64,000 nt of DNA from positions 124,001 through 188,000 of the forward strand of contig NW_026515519.1 in NCBI RefSeq assembly GCF_014898815.1, in the 5' to 3' direction. Under the pieces are notes generated by a model that did not search any database, had not been told where the DNA came from, and was given only the letters and a program-made list of their open reading frames with translations. Of the stretch, positions 13,183-22,897 are shown one piece after another. The position numbers and the translations under genes are program-made. Numbering within the stretch: position 1 is the stretch's first letter; each line of letters opens with the position of its first letter. This DNA is from Panonychus citri (lineage: Eukaryota; Arthropoda; Arachnida; Trombidiformes; Tetranychidae).

Positions 13183-13214
13183 TATAAAGCAAAGAAACCA
13201 AAAGTTTGTCAGTC
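13183..13214 (+). promoter_or_regulatory. Core promoter of Polinton-1 PolB (TATA + initiator)
   Basis: TATAAA at 13183-13188 is followed by TCAGTC at 13209-13214, a perfect arthropod-type initiator, with the A about 28 bp from the TATA start. A pyrimidine-rich leader with TGTGTCTCTC repeats (about 13310-13420) follows. A GTAAGT at 13525 may be a 5' UTR intron donor. Confidence 0.6.
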
Positions 13215-13641
13215 TTGATTTTGTTCTCATCCTTGTGATTCCTTCTGCTACCTTTGTGCCTTTTTGTGTTTTCCCAACCATCCTCAACGTTTAGTTTTAG
13301 TCTCTCCCTTTGTGTCTCTCTTACTTGTGTCTCTCTTATCTGTGTCTCTCTCTTTACTTGTGTCTCTCTCTTTATTTGTGTCTCTCTCTTACTTGTGTCT
13401 CTCTCTCACTTGTGCCTCTCTTCCTTGTGATTAACCCCTTGCTCTTTCCACCCTGTGATTTCTATCTGCTTTGGTTATTTCAGCATCACAGCCTTATTTT
13501 TGGATTCCATTTATACAGTTATCGGTAAGTCAACAACTATCTAGTATAAAACGCTCATCGCTATTAACATTAGTTTATTTCATCCCTTTTGTTACATCGA
13601 TAATATTCACACGCTCGTTTCATCACCTTAAGTTCATAGTA

Positions 13642-16600
13642 ATGGCTCACAAATTTATTTATCCATCAAATTATGATGAACTTTACTTGACGCTCATCTA
13701 GCCAACCGGAGAAGATGACGAAATTGCCAACATAGAGCTCAGAGGATATTCTTATGATAGACGATGAAGTTGATCAGCTCTGCCGTGAGGCTGAATACCG
13801 CCCTCTTTCGGATATTCATGCATCATCGCCAAGTGAAAGAACAACCCAGATTTAGTTATCGACGAAATTATTCATCCTGATCCTGAATCCAACAGAAACA
13901 CCGATTGCTCTTGACAGTTATTTCTTGATGATTCACGCACCATAACCATATCAGCACCATCTTCACCATGTTTCCACAATTCACAAGAAAGTGATGCTGA
14001 AAATCAAATTGATTTGTATAGAACCTGAAATCGAATTCCAGGTAAGTGATAGTGGTTGGAAACCAACTCACGGTTTCATTACATTAACTAAGCTACTCAA
14101 AGTACAAATAGGCAATGCTACATCAGTACAGCTTAGATTTCTTGAACATTTCAGACGCAATAAATGCTGCTTATGAACGGTTCATATATAGCTCCATTGC
14201 TGAAGCTGCACCAGCGGACATTGTTAATTTAACCTTTTCTAATCCTAGAGATGGTCGTCAACTTTACATTAACTTGAGCTCAAATTTCGATAAACAGAAT
14301 TTCTAGCTAGAGCGGAAAACTGCTCAATCTAGCGGTGCATTTTTAGATGGTAAAGCATTAGAAATCATGATGAAAATTATAAAAACGTGTCAGGATCTGG
14401 ACGAAGGTTATCAGCAGTTATTACCTCCAGATAATCTTTCAACAAACGTCGCTCAACTGTATGTATTAAGAACAAAGACGAGTTTTGTGGATACATGCCT
14501 AGCAGTTGGTAAATTTCTAGCAGATATGCATAGTGCTCAATGGTCTGCGCTGATTCGTTATAATAAACACCAGAAATTGTTAGCCGCACAGCTTTTCAGT
14601 GAGCTATCTATAGATATCGACAAAGCTGTTAATATGGACAAAATCAGCGAAATTCAACAGAAATTACCATCATATCAAATCATTGTTGTTGATTCACAAA
14701 ACTGCCACTTTTCAAAGGACCAGATGCTGTTAAAAGATTATCCGAAAATCTGGCTGATCATTATAATTTAATCACCAATATCAAAGGATATATGCAGTAT
14801 GAAGCATTTTGTGTTAGATGTTGATAAAACATAGGCTGAATCAACATTCTTCTCGACTCATGTGCTCAATGTAATAGCAATCCATGTTTTGAGTCAGAAC
14901 CTCTTAGTTGCATCCGTTGCAAACTTGAGTTCAAAACAACATGTTATGAAAATCATCTTCTGAAAAGATATGTATGGCAAAGATCAAATGTTCAAAGTGT
15001 TGGATAATTCTGTACCAAAGATCCTCATATTTGTGATGTTTATCACTGCGAAAATGTGAAGATATTTCACAGTCACACCGCATTATTGTATATTCACACC
15101 TCTGACCTCAAAAGCTATTAGAACAAGATGAAGCTTTATTCTGTCCTAATATTTTACGATATCGAAGCCAGCTAAGAACCTGATGATACCCAAGCTTCCA
15201 CTCTCCAAATTTACTCATATGTAATACATTATGCACTTTTGTTTTGATTTAGAAACATACAAAAAAGGACTGAGAAATGTGATTTGTGAATAGGGTATCA
15301 AATCTTCAAAGGATCTGAGGTGTGTTAAAATTTCTGCAGTTATCTCATGAGGAAGCAGCTCAAAAGCGAGAAAAGATCAGCACTGTGACTGTTATTGCAA
15401 ATAACCAAAAAGGATATGATGGCCATTTCTTGATTCAGGACTTTACTCGAAACTTCCAAGCGATTCCTGAAATAATAATGCAGGGGTCCAAGCTTGTTTA
15501 CATCAAGGTTAAAAATTTACGTTTTGTTGATTCACTTATTACTACAACAGCCGCTTTCTTTCTCTGCAAGTCATTTAACATATCAGAAATGAAAAAGGAT
15601 TCTTCATTATTTCAACACAAAGGCAAACCAAAACTACAAAGGAACATTACCTATGATAGAGTTTACGGGTTTGATGATGAAACCAATCACAAAAAGAATT
15701 CAAAACTTGGTACTTGGCTCAGCAAAACGAAGACTACGTTTTTGATATGCAGACAGAAATTGTACAGTACTGTAGGTCTGATGTGGATATATTGACGACG
15801 GCAATGATGAAATTCACGCTTTTCAAGCAAATAACAGACCTTAACCCCATAAAAGAAGATTTACCTGGCTTCTGTAGTAATGGAAATTCTTCAAGAAGCT
15901 TCTCCTCCGAAATCTTACAGATAAGTCCGATTGATGGTTATTGTTCCAGATTACAATCAATCTCAGCAGCTGTTTGGTTAGACTACCAACAAAATATTTT
16001 AGGTAACCAATTCATAATTCAGAGGGAATTTAAAATTGGACCGTTCTATGCTGATGGGTTCGTCAAAGAACAAAACCGCGTTTATGAATTTTACGGATGT
16101 TTTTTCCATGGTTGCCCCGATTGTTATCCTGATGATGGTATCAATACTCTTCTGAGTGAACCAACAACATATTCAGAACTATTCAAACGTCTTCAAAACA
16201 AACGATCATATTATAACCAGAGAGGATTCAACTTGACCGAGATATGGGAACACGACTTCAACAAAATTAGAAAAGAGGAGTACATATCTACTAGAATTAA
16301 ACATCGATATGAGATAAAAGAAACCGGATCAATAAATATCAAAGAAAGTTTCTTCGGTGGAGAACAAATAACATCAAATTTTATCATGAATGTTTACCAA
16401 ACGAAAAAATCCGTTATCTAGATTTCACATCATTATATCCTCATGTTCTCAAAAAGAATTCCTTTCCAGCAGGACACCCAAAACTTATTGAAGAAGGGTT
16501 TTCAAATGATGTCTCCAAGTACTTTGGTTTCATCAAATGCAAAGTTTTACCTCCTGAAAAGTTAAATATCCCCGTTTTGCCATTGAGATTCAGCAAAAAA

Positions 16601-17695
16601 CTTATTTTTCCTCTTTGTTTTTCCTGTTTGAATACAAGAGCGAATTTAAGCTGCAATCATACAGACCAAGAAAGAATGATAACAAACACTTGGACATCTG
16701 AAGAGCTCAATGTAGCAGTTAAAAACGGTTATCAAATAATTAAGATCTACCAAATTCTCCAGTATGATCGAACACCGAATCTTTTTAATGATTATATAGC
16801 AATGTGGCTTAAGATAAAACAGCAAGCCAGTGGTTGGCCTACATGGTGTACAGACGAAGCTTCTCAAACAAAATATATAAATGACTATGAGCAGCATGAA
16901 AAAATTGGACTAGAAAAAACGGAAATATCAAAGAATCCTGGCAAAAGGAGTATTGCAAAGCTGATGTTGAACAGTCTCTGGGGAAAGTTTGCGCAAAATC
17001 ATAATTTAATGCAAACATCTATCGTCAGAAACTATGCTGAGCTTTGGAGAAAGATGAATGATGACACTCTTGAAATAATGGGTATTTTTGAAGCATCACC
17101 TGAGGTTATTCTCATCCAGCATAAAGTAGCTGCTGATTATGAAGCTGAAATATCATCATCTAAATCAAACATTGCTGTGGCGAGTTTTGTTACAGCTTAT
17201 GCAAGGTTGGAGCTCTTCAATCTGATACAAACTATAGAGTCTATTAGACCAGGACGTGTATTGTATTTCGACACTGATTCAGTTGTATTTATCGAACAAG
17301 AAAATGATCCGGTTGTTAAATGCGGAGATTACCTCGGCGAACTTACTGATGAAATTCCTGATGGCTATTACTGTAATAAATTTGTTACGCTTGGTCCCAA
17401 AAATTACGCTTACGAAGTAACGTCTCCAACTGGTGAAAAGAAAACGGTCATAAAAGTTAAAGGAATAAAACTCACTTCAAAAGCTCTGGAACTTATCACA
17501 TTACAGAAACTTTGTAAAATGGCAGAAGATTATACCAACGGAGAGCAATCATCCATTTCTGTTAAGCAAACTAATATCGAATCTGATAAGTACACTCATA
17601 AAGTTTGCACTAAGAAGTTTGAAAAAATATATAGAGCAGTTTCTGAAAAACGAAGAGTAATAGGCAATAATACTTTGCCCTACGGATATAAATAA
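13642..17695 (+). CDS. Protein-primed DNA polymerase B of Polinton-1 (N-terminal part heavily broken)
   Basis: Replicative protein-primed family B polymerase with 3'-5' exonuclease. ATG 13642 is the likeliest start. From there to about 15300 the reading is interrupted by several stops and frame changes, but recognisable pieces remain, including a Cys-rich zinc-binding segment near 14860-14960. Exonuclease motifs: FYDIEAS (about 15152, followed by a TAA), NNQKGYDGHF (about 15400) and YCRSDVDIL (about 15770). A Cys/His module YEFYGCFFHGCPDCYPDDG lies at 16082-16138. Polymerase motifs: LDFTSLYPHV (about 16418), KLMLNSLWGKF (about 16960) and YFDTDSV (about 17265). Breaks near 15714 and 16350 each sit in a short homopolymer run, so the 3' two-thirds may be intact in reality. 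The 5' third is too damaged to explain that way with confidence. Confidence 0.85.
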
Positions 17696-18105
17696 ATAAC
17701 TTTTAAATGTAAATAGTCAACCTATTACAATGTATACAAAATTTCATCATATTTTGAAAACAACATTAAACTTTTCTTTTGTAAGCAATAAAATCCAGGT
17801 GCTGTAAAATAGAAACAAAGAACTATAGTATTCCAAACTTTATGGCACTAATAAATGACATTTGTTTTATTACTTTATTATAGCAGTTAACATTGGAAAC
17901 GCTTTTGAATGATACCGAAGGCTGGATGAACCAGGAGGCGCAGCTATCGTCAGTTTTGGTATAAATAGAGACACATTTTATTTTTTGTATTCATTACATT
18001 TTCTTGTTTCATCTTGTGAAGTTGTACTTTATCTTCTACTCTGTGTCCATTTAAAGTTTTCAGTTCAAAGTTAAAGTTACTCTGTGTCCTTTTTTTTTGA
18101 AAAAC
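17696..18105 (+). promoter_or_regulatory. PolB 3' end and promoter of the NADAR/structural gene block
   Basis: PolB terminates at 17695, and AATAAA-like signals follow (for example AGCAATAAAATCC near 17785). TATAAATA at 17960-17967 precedes TCATTA at 17991-17996, giving a TATA to initiator spacing of about 33 bp. A leader of about 110 bp then runs to ATG 18106. This is the only strong TATA/initiator pair seen before the long collinear structural block. Confidence 0.55.
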
Positions 18106-18655
18106 ATGAGTTCTCAAGTTTCATCTCCCAAGCCAATTGTTGGAAAAGTTTCATTCAGTGGTTATAGTGAGTTCTTCAAAATCAGCACTGATCTCACAAA
18201 CACACACAAATGGATGGCTCCTAAATATGAACATCCGTTTAAACACAATGATCAGTGGGTATTCTCTGTTTCTCGGTACATGGATCAGTTTGTGGAGAAA
18301 AATTCGAATTGGCGTAAAAACATATACAGTGAGTTGACAGCGTTATTGTACTCTAAATACTCTGTGAGCCGATGGCTTCAACACAGACTAATGGTTACAG
18401 GAACTGGCATAATCGTCTACTGTGACGCTGAAGAAACAACTCTCGGAATAGGATGTGATATCCTTGACGCTGCTGTTGATAATCCTGGCTTATGGATTGG
18501 CTCTCATGGATATTCGCAACCATTTTAAGGAAGTTTGGAAGCAGGACAATTTAGAAATTGTTGATGGTAAGACACAGCTAAAATCTAACAAGCGAAAATG
18601 GAATTCGAGTATTGATGACTAAAACCAAGCTTTGTATTTTTCAGTTGATCCTTGA
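18106..18655 (+). CDS. NADAR-domain (YbiA-like) protein in Polinton-1
   Basis: NADAR domains (NAD/ADP-ribose linked; family of bacterial YbiA) are N-glycosidase-fold proteins, some of which reverse ADP-ribosylation of nucleic acid. ATG at 18106 is chosen over an upstream TTG. Family-like blocks: FSGYSEFF near residue 13; WMAPKYEHPF; TALLYSKYSVSRWLQHRLMV (about residue 80); TTLGIGCDIL; and, after a one-base break near 18500, LALMDIRNHFKEVW (domain end). A GT..AG intron of 78 bp (18567-18644) probably follows, with a stop at 18653-18655. Without splicing the frame stops at 18622. The gene sits between PolB and the packaging ATPase, with its own TATA promoter. No counterpart was seen in Polinton-2. 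Assignment rests on motif spacing only. Confidence 0.62.
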
Positions 18656-18716
18656 ACTTACGATGAAATTCGAATCTTTAATAAAAAGAATTGAAACTTA
18701 TTACTTTTGTGTCACT

Positions 18717-19340
18717 ATGTCAAATTTTATTTTCAAACACCCATTCACATGTATGATAGCAGGACCTACATCAAGCGGGAAAACGGTCTTAGTAGAAAGA
18801 ATAATTCATCATAGAAATATATTAATACCTTCATTAAATGAGAATTCTAAAATACTGTGGTGTTATGGTCAATGGCAAGATCGTTATTCTAAACATAAAG
18901 ATATACAACATCATCAAGGGATGATAGAAGATTCTTCCGGTTACGATCTCATTATCATTGACGATCTTATGCATGAATGCGGTGATGATCCGAAACTCAT
19001 GCATCTTTTCACGAAAGGAAGTCATCATTTAGGAGTTTCCGTCATTTTTATAGTGCAGAATATATTTCATCAGGGTAAGAATATGAGAAATATAAGTCTG
19101 AACTGTCATTATCTTATACTAATGAAAAATCCTCGTGACAAAGCACAAATCTATGCGTTGGCTCGACAACTTTATCCAATTAATATCAAAAAGTTTGTTG
19201 CAGCCTATGAAGACGCAACAGCTTTACCTTATAGTTATATAAAGGTGGATCTTACTCCTCAAACACCTGAGAAATTTCGTGTTCAGACTAATATAATTCC
19301 ATTGTCATTGAATCATTCTGTTACAGTTTATGAGATATAA
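18717..19340 (+). CDS. FtsK/HerA-type DNA-packaging ATPase (Polinton-1)
   Basis: Genome-packaging ATPase of the A32/HerA group, expected to pump DNA into the capsid. Start chosen at ATG 18717 because the family begins just before the motif FKHPFTCMIAGPTSSGKT (Walker A); the open frame upstream to 18612 overlaps the NADAR tail. Walker B is YDLIIIDDLMHE, and the sensor-like segment is FTKGSHHLGVSVIFIVQNIF. The 207 aa length agrees with the Polinton-2 copy. The stop TAA shares its last A with the next ATG (TAATG at 19338-19342), a tight overlap. Confidence 0.9.
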   Translation: MSNFIFKHPFTCMIAGPTSSGKTVLVERIIHHRNILIPSLNENSKILWCYGQWQDRYSKHKDIQHHQGMIEDSSGYDLIIIDDLMHECGDDPKLMHLFTKGSHHLGVSVIFIVQNIFHQGKNMRNISLNCHYLILMKNPRDKAQIYALARQLYPINIKKFVAAYEDATALPYSYIKVDLTPQTPEKFRVQTNIIPLSLNHSVTVYEI

Positions 19341-19673
19341 TGTCAATCAATATAGAAGACTATCTAAATCTTTTGAAAATAGCTTCAATGATAAAGAGTA
19401 AAAAACTGAGAACAGCTTTTCCACGATCAATACAAAGCAGATCCGTTGCTATATAAAGCAATCAAAGAAGTGATGTTGAATATAGTTAATAAAAACGTCA
19501 AGCTTACGGATAAAGAAAAGAAACAACTAGCCAGGTACAAGCATGATATTTTGAACATAGTGAAAGATAAATCAGTATCGAGAAGAAAAAAGTACATAAC
19601 GCAAAGTGGAGGCTATCTTCCGATCATTATCCCGGCAGTTGTTTCACTCTTGACATCTTTAATAAATGGCTGA
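19340..19673 (+). CDS. PX-like small basic virion protein (Polinton-1)
   Basis: Small Lys-rich protein of about 110 aa with a hydrophobic C-terminus preceded by a Gly-Gly motif (QSGGYLPIIIPAVVSLLTSL). This matches the general shape of adintovirus PX/adenovirus core-type proteins and the Polinton-2 copy (QRGGFLSALLVPALSILAKV). It starts at ATG 19340, overlapping the ATPase stop, and has one frame break near 19420. It ends at 19673, overlapping the next ATG (19666) by 8 bp. The Gly-Gly context could be a cleavage site for the element's Ulp1-type protease (inference). Confidence 0.65.
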
Positions 19674-20307
19674 AATTGTTAAAAAAGAATATCCTCTCAT
19701 CACTGCCAAAATCGGAACTTTACCTCAATCAGAAGAAAAATCAGCCATTGTACAAAACGCACTCAATCCTATTTTTGTACGGAAAATTCTCAAGTTGAGT
19801 CTGAAACTAGCATTTTCAGGTGTTTATAATGAAAAGATGAATCTGGTTATTAATGGGTCTGAAATCAAGAACACTAATTTACTTAAGTATTTGATTTCGG
19901 CTGTTACTGAAGAAAACTCACCGATTCTATGGCCAACCAGTTTGGTGACCATATTAAGAAGAAGTAACATATTACCTAGTGATGTGTTACACAAGTCATT
20001 GAAAAAATTGTTGAAATCAAACCATAAAAAGAGAAGTATCATCATTGATAGCAGACCCCCTCCATCCTATTCATTTCCGGTTACGTTTCCTAATATTTAT
20101 GCTGAACCAATTGATGAAATCGCAACACACGAATCTGATGCAGGGATAGTGAAAAAATCTCGAAATCCGAGAAAAAGAAAATTAGTTGAAAACTTATACG
20201 ACAACATAAGATTTTCTGACAGGATTGCAGACAAGAAAAAGAAGTTCGACGGACAAAATGGTAACTCATACTTCAGTTCATCAAAATGGTGTAGAATCAG
20301 CGAATGA
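19666..20307 (+). CDS. Conserved Polinton protein of unknown function, upstream of integrase
   Basis: About 213 aa, basic C-terminus (KKSRNPRKRKL). A central block, GVYNEKMNLVINGSEIKNTN followed by LLKYL, aligns with DKNGHVRKGEGYIKGSNVND in the syntenic protein of Polinton-2 (54162-54905). This shows that it is a real shared gene although the rest diverges. It overlaps PX by 8 bp and the integrase start by about 50 bp. I do not know its function; the position inside the virion-protein block suggests a structural or assembly role. Confidence 0.6.
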   Translation: MAEIVKKEYPLITAKIGTLPQSEEKSAIVQNALNPIFVRKILKLSLKLAFSGVYNEKMNLVINGSEIKNTNLLKYLISAVTEENSPILWPTSLVTILRRSNILPSDVLHKSLKKLLKSNHKKRSIIIDSRPPPSYSFPVTFPNIYAEPIDEIATHESDAGIVKKSRNPRKRKLVENLYDNIRFSDRIADKKKKFDGQNGNSYFSSSKWCRISE

Positions 20308-21403
20308 AAAAATTGAAACAGTTTTAAAACGATTGTATTACAATGTCGAAAAAACTGGATCGCTATCTTCAGTCAATAAACTTTACATTGCTGCAAAAGA
20401 GCTAATTCCTGAAATCACGATAAATCATGTGAAAAACTGGTTAAAAACACAGCTTACATACACTTTGCATAAACAAGCTCGGAAAAAATTTAAGCGAAAT
20501 AAAATAGTGGTCTGTGCAATCGATGAACAATGGGAAGCAGATTTAGTTGAAATGCAAGAGTTTTCGCGTCAGAACAAGGGGTTAAGATACATTCTAACGA
20601 TAATAGATTGTTTCAGCAAGTATGCTTGGGCTATTCCAGTACACGCAAAAACAGGTATTGCAGTTACAGAGATTTTCCGAAAACTCTTTAAAAATAGAAA
20701 GCCTGAGTCTTTACGTACAGATAAAGGCAAAGAGTTTCTCAATAGCAGTTTTAAAACTCTTCTTGATAATGAATCTATTAGACATTATTCAACGAAAAAC
20801 AGTAATATCAAATGTGCTATTGTTGAAAGATTTAACAGAACCCTTAAAGGTAAAATGTTCAAATACTTCACTTTTAAGGGAACCAGAAAGTACACAGATG
20901 TGTTACCAAAACTAGTGGAAAGTTATAACGCTGATTTTCATCGATCAATTAAAATGGCACCTAATTCTGTGACAAATTCTAACTCGAATGATGTCTTCAG
21001 GAATTTGTATGGTTATGATAGCCTCCTTGAAATGGTGAAAGATCAGAAAACAATATCTCCAAAGGTGTTTGAAGTAGGTTCAAAAGTACGGATTAAATAT
21101 GAGCTTGGCCCGTTTGATAAATCATTCTATCCTAACTGGTCTGAACATATCTATACAATATCTTCTATTGACAAAAGCAAAGAAAAACCTTTGTACTTAT
21201 TAAGAGAACACAATGGAACACCTATGGAAAGGAAATTTTACCATGAAGAGCTTCAAGAAGTATCTGAAGACGAGCATCGAATTGAGAAGATTATAAAAAG
21301 AAAAACAGTTAGGGGGCGTGTGTATTACTTTGTAAAGTGGTTAGGTTATTCAAGCAGTTACAACTCATGGATACCATCTCAGGACATTCGGAGATTGGCG
21401 TGA
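20258..21403 (+). CDS. Retrovirus-like DDE integrase with C-terminal chromodomain (Polinton-1)
   Basis: Polinton integrase that inserts the linear element and makes the 6-bp target duplication. Start taken at ATG 20258; a TTG start at 20225 also exists. Catalytic triad context: EQWEADLVEM (first D), RTDKGKEF (second D) and AIVERFNRTLKGK (E). C-terminal chromodomain at about 21277-21400: EHRIEKIIKRK, YYFVKWLGYSSSYNSWIP. Such a domain may tether integration to methylated histones. The frame is unbroken along its whole length (about 381 aa), so no damage is visible. It overlaps the small membrane ORF by 37 bp. Confidence 0.92.
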   Translation: MVTHTSVHQNGVESANEKIETVLKRLYYNVEKTGSLSSVNKLYIAAKELIPEITINHVKNWLKTQLTYTLHKQARKKFKRNKIVVCAIDEQWEADLVEMQEFSRQNKGLRYILTIIDCFSKYAWAIPVHAKTGIAVTEIFRKLFKNRKPESLRTDKGKEFLNSSFKTLLDNESIRHYSTKNSNIKCAIVERFNRTLKGKMFKYFTFKGTRKYTDVLPKLVESYNADFHRSIKMAPNSVTNSNSNDVFRNLYGYDSLLEMVKDQKTISPKVFEVGSKVRIKYELGPFDKSFYPNWSEHIYTISSIDKSKEKPLYLLREHNGTPMERKFYHEELQEVSEDEHRIEKIIKRKTVRGRVYYFVKWLGYSSSYNSWIPSQDIRRLA

Positions 21404-21591
21404 AAAATCCTCACTTATTTCTCTTTATTATTCAAGTATTAACGCTGTTTTTGATATCGATAATTTCGATGATAAATTTGTCTTTGAATTTAGGAGACCA
21501 ACGACTTTGGTTAGGGCTTCTGACGATGTCTTTAGGATGTATTCTACCTACTCCAAAGTTTAAACAAAAAGCTGAACCAATTTCTATATAA
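21367..21591 (+). CDS. Small membrane protein between integrase and penton (Polinton-1)
   Basis: 74 aa from ATG 21367, with hydrophobic stretches FLFIIQVLTLFLISIISMI and RLWLGLLTMSLGCILPTP, so probably two membrane segments. It overlaps the integrase 3' end in another frame and lies 41 bp before the penton gene. No equivalent was found in Polinton-2, where integrase and penton overlap directly. Function unknown; similar short hydrophobic ORFs occur in related virus-like elements. Confidence 0.5.
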   Translation: MDTISGHSEIGVKNPHLFLFIIQVLTLFLISIISMINLSLNLGDQRLWLGLLTMSLGCILPTPKFKQKAEPISI

Positions 21592-21632
21592 AGCTAATAA
21601 AATAAATCCAATTTGATTTAAAATAAGAAGAC

Positions 21633-22528
21633 ATGTCTGATTCATTTTATTTAACATTACCAAGTAACGTAAAAAGCTATGCTGATAATACTATAGGCTC
21701 TTATGTGACTTATTTACCAAATACATTAAAAGTTGATGACGATTGGGTGGTTGGGTTAGCAGAGATAACATACACCCGCAGTTGGTATAATATTTCCGAA
21801 CCACAACGTTTAACAATTTTTGTAGATACTCCAACGCCGGAGTCAGGAAGATTCCTTGAAGAAATAGATTTTGAAGAATTCATATTAGATTTACAACCGG
21901 GTTCATACACGAGTATTCACGATCTGTGTGATGTGATAAACGCAGAGATGATCAAAGTGCTCAGTCGGACAGGACATGTCAAACATGCACCATATCTTGT
22001 CGTCAATTCACAACAAGGATATATCACGCAACAAGTTGGCCAATTTCTATTCCTAAGATTGGAGGAACTGCATCAGAAAGAAATGTTTTAGTACATCTGG
22101 GGCAGCAACTCGAGTACATGCTTGGATTTTCCTCATATAACTTAGAGAATGAAAGATTTGGAGTATTAACTAGATACTCAAACTTTCAAACAATTTTTGA
22201 CAATGGTTACATGCAAAGAAAAGCTCAACATCATTATGATCTTTCTGGTGGTGTTCACAATCTTATGATATATTCAGATGTCGTTGAACCATCTGTAGTA
22301 GGAAATACTTATGCTCAGTTTCTCAGATCTATAAGAATAGCGGGCGAAAAGTTTGGTGAAGATATAAATTTGATTTATACACAACCATATTACCAACCCT
22401 TAGCAAGCAAAGAGATTGATAGAATAATGATTAATATAAAGGATGATTCAGGCCAGGACATTAAGTTCAGACAAGGCCGAGTAGTTGTTGTTTTACACTT
22501 TCGCCGAAAATGGAAACCTATTATTTGA
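21633..22528 (+). CDS. Minor capsid (penton-like) protein, one frame break (Polinton-1)
   Basis: Single jelly-roll minor capsid protein that would form the capsid vertices. The N-terminal pattern DSFYLTLPSNVKSYADNTIG and VVGLAEITYTRSW is shared with the Polinton-2 protein at 52338-53129 (CIDLVSNASMDIHPDNTLS and VGIQEIFYP). A break near 22055-22080 moves the reading to a second frame containing QQLEYMLGFSSY and ending IKFRQGRVVVVLHF. The same order of blocks is unbroken in Polinton-2. It overlaps the pVI-like ORF by 19 bp. Confidence 0.75.
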
Positions 22529-22896
22529 ATCAAGCGGGGACAGGTTTACCCCTTCAAATATTTGCGGGAACTCGTTATCAGAGAGGTAATGGGTTCTTTG
22601 GCAGATTTTTCATGTCAAAAATTATGCCGATTTTGAGATATTTGGGAGAGCAAGCACTTTCAACTGGTCAAGCTATTCTAAGTGATACCAAAAAATCAGC
22701 TAAGGATAGAGTCAGTGCTACAATGGATAGAATAACCAGTGATGCGATACAGAAATTGTCTGAAAAAAGTACTGACACACAGAATGGAAGCGGTTTAAAG
22801 TCTATAAAAAGAAAGATGATAAAAGGAAATGTAAAACGAAAAACCCGAAAGAAAATTAAATCATTCAAAAAATCTGATTTTGACTTCTTAAAGTAA
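22510..22896 (+). CDS. pVI-like internal virion protein (Polinton-1)
   Basis: 128 aa. The N-terminal Tyr/Gly-rich segment QIFAGTRYQRGNGFFGRFF is followed by an amphipathic middle and a very basic C-terminus (KRKMIKGNVKRKTRKKIKSF). The YQRGxG motif also occurs in Polinton-2 (VYAGNPYQRGYGLGSTL). This layout and the position between penton and major capsid match adenovirus pVI-like cement proteins of adintoviruses and Polintons. The frame is intact; it ends 1 bp before the capsid ATG. Confidence 0.65.
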   Translation: METYYLNQAGTGLPLQIFAGTRYQRGNGFFGRFFMSKIMPILRYLGEQALSTGQAILSDTKKSAKDRVSATMDRITSDAIQKLSEKSTDTQNGSGLKSIKRKMIKGNVKRKTRKKIKSFKKSDFDFLK

Positions 22897-22897
22897 T

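Noticed and set aside
13310..13528. CT-rich open frame of Leu/Ser/Cys repeats upstream of Polinton-1 PolB
   Set aside because: It is a TGTGTCTCTC repeat in the transcript leader; no other coding evidence.
14042..14156. Intron inside Polinton-1 PolB (CAG|GTAAGT to TTTCAG)
   Set aside because: Joining the two sides gives an immediate stop in the frame that leads to the donor, while the unspliced frame across the acceptor stays open, so the sites are probably coincidental.
15714..16421. Separate gene between PolB fragments of Polinton-1
   Set aside because: Its content is the exonuclease III motif and the Cys/His module of PolB, continuous with the flanking fragments apart from single-base breaks.
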